Shown piece by piece: positions 5,985 through 7,081 of a DNA stretch of 7,081 nucleotides (position 1 is the stretch's first letter; every line of letters begins with the position of its first letter). Origin of the DNA: an uncultured Actinomycetes bacterium (GTDB lineage Bacteria > Actinomycetota > Actinomycetes > Nanopelagicales > Nanopelagicaceae); the NCBI GenBank assembly GCA_903897475.1, contig CAIUBS010000122.1:1-7081 (forward strand). The letters run 5' to 3'. A program made the translations under genes and the position numbers. Under the pieces are notes generated by a model. The model did not search any database. It was not told the DNA's origin and saw only the letters and a list, made by a program, of their open reading frames with translations.

Positions 5985-7081
5985 GTGTCGGTTATTAAAG
6001 GGGTGAAGGCTAGAGAAATATTAGACTCCCGCGGAAATCCAACGGTTGAAGTTGAAGTGGTTCTAGATAACGGTTTTATTGGAAGAGCAGCAGTACCAAG
6101 TGGTGCCTCAACCGGCGCATTTGAAGCTGTGGAATTACGAGATGGTGGTAGTCGATACCTGGGTAAAGGAGTTGAGACTGCTGTAAAAAATATAAATGAC
6201 AAAATTTCTAAAGTAGTCATTGGCTTAAAAGCAGAAGATCAACGAGTGCTAGATGAAAAAATGATTTCACTAGATGGCACAAAAAATAAGTCAGTACTTG
6301 GTGCAAATGCTATTTTAGGTGTGTCATTAGCTTCAGCTAGGGCTGCATCACTTAGTGCAAACCAATCTTTATTTAAATTTTTAGGCGGAGCAGATGCAAA
6401 AACACTCCCAGTTCCAATGATGAATATTTTAAATGGTGGTGCTCATGCCGACACTAACGTAGACATTCAAGAGTTTATGGTGGCACCAATAGGTGCAAAT
6501 TCTTTCAAAGAATCTTTACGATGGGGAGCTGAGATTTACCATAGTTTGAAATCTGTTCTAAAGAAAAAAGGTTTAGCAACAAGCATTGGTGATGAGGGTG
6601 GTTTTGCTCCAAATCTTGCAAGTAACAGAGCTGCACTTGATCTAATTTTAGAAGCTGTTGAAATTGCTGGATTTAAATCTGGTTCACAGATTGCACTTGC
6701 AATGGATGTTGCCGCAACTGAATTTCATGAAGATGGTTCATATAATTTTGAAGGTAAGAAATTAACTTCAGATCAAATGATTAGCTACTACACTGAGCTT
6801 GTATCTGCTTATCCTTTGGTTTCAATTGAAGACCCACTAGATGAGGATGATTGGTCAGGTTGGGCAAAGCTAACTAATGAACTAGGCCAAAAGGTTCAAA
6901 TTGTTGGTGATGACTTGTTTGTCACAAACCCAGAGCGTCTTCAAAGAGGTATAGACAGTAATACAGCTAATGCACTTCTAGTAAAAGTAAATCAAATAGG
7001 TAGTTTGACTGAAACTATTGATGCTGTAAATCTTGCGCATAAAAATGGTTACCGCTCAATGATGAGTCATAGATCAGGTGA
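5985..7081 (+). CDS. eno: Enolase (phosphopyruvate hydratase), cut by the right edge
   Basis: This is the first 365 codons of a family usually near 430 residues; the frame is open to the end. Enolase interconverts 2-phosphoglycerate and phosphoenolpyruvate in glycolysis, in the cytoplasm, with magnesium. The N-terminus (AREILDSRGNPTVEVEV) is canonical. The active site can be followed: substrate loop SGASTG at 39-44, HADTNVDIQEF with H154 and E163, GDEGGFAPN with catalytic E204, MDVAATEF with metal ligand D241, EDPLDE with ligand E282, GDDLFVTNP with D309/D310, VKVNQIG with catalytic base K334, and SHRSG with H362. Only the last active-site lysine region is missing, because the window stops. 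The GTG start fits GGGAGA five bases upstream and the standard family N-terminus. It is co-directional with mazG after 43 bases and may have its own promoter. Its product is the substrate of Ppc, encoded at the other end. Confidence 0.98.
   Translation, partial: MSVIKGVKAREILDSRGNPTVEVEVVLDNGFIGRAAVPSGASTGAFEAVELRDGGSRYLGKGVETAVKNINDKISKVVIGLKAEDQRVLDEKMISLDGTKNKSVLGANAILGVSLASARAASLSANQSLFKFLGGADAKTLPVPMMNILNGGAHADTNVDIQEFMVAPIGANSFKESLRWGAEIYHSLKSVLKKKGLATSIGDEGGFAPNLASNRAALDLILEAVEIAGFKSGSQIALAMDVAATEFHEDGSYNFEGKKLTSDQMISYYTELVSAYPLVSIEDPLDEDDWSGWAKLTNELGQKVQIVGDDLFVTNPERLQRGIDSNTANALLVKVNQIGSLTETIDAVNLAHKNGYRSMMSHRSG

Noticed and set aside
5969..6220. Minus-strand open frame over the start of eno
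   Set aside because: It is antisense to the enolase N-terminal signature and is explained by codon structure.

Overview
This window is a stretch of core bacterial chromosome that carries five protein genes. The organism looks like a low-GC actinobacterium. The gene order mfd – short lipoprotein – mazG – eno is characteristic of Actinobacteria: as I recall, mycobacteria and Streptomyces have the same set, though the lipoprotein and mazG can be swapped. The DNA is clearly AT-rich by eye, with many AAA, ATT, TTA and AGA codons. That is unlike most actinobacteria and fits the small-genome aquatic lineages (acI/Nanopelagicales-like or similar). The gene order is visible in the sequence; the lineage is inference.

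Layout. Positions 1-1038 (minus strand) hold the first 346 codons of phosphoenolpyruvate carboxylase (ppc), which runs out of the left edge. Positions 1039-1174 are a divergent intergenic region. It contains a strong C-rich/G-rich hairpin just upstream of mfd, and the left arm of that hairpin is also complementary to the mfd ribosome binding site. Positions 1175-4672 are a complete mfd (transcription-repair coupling factor) with a GTG start. Positions 4662-5288 encode a SurA-N-like lipoprotein that overlaps the end of mfd by 11 bases. Positions 5297-5941 are a short mazG (nucleoside triphosphate pyrophosphohydrolase). Positions 5985-7081 are the first 365 codons of enolase (eno), cut by the right edge.

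How the genes relate. mfd, the lipoprotein gene, mazG and eno point the same way with gaps of -11, 8 and 43 bases, so at least the first three probably form one operon. Mfd and MazG are both genome-integrity functions: Mfd releases stalled RNA polymerase and recruits UvrA, and MazG removes aberrant NTPs. Eno makes phosphoenolpyruvate and Ppc carboxylates it to oxaloacetate, so two enzymes of the PEP node flank the group. The lipoprotein is an exported folding-factor-like protein of unproven role.

No mobile element, CRISPR array, tRNA, rRNA, phage gene or factor-independent terminator is visible. I do not see a previously undescribed multi-gene system here. The least ordinary items are the possible mfd leader switch, the half-degenerate MazG, and the start-site ambiguity of the lipoprotein gene.
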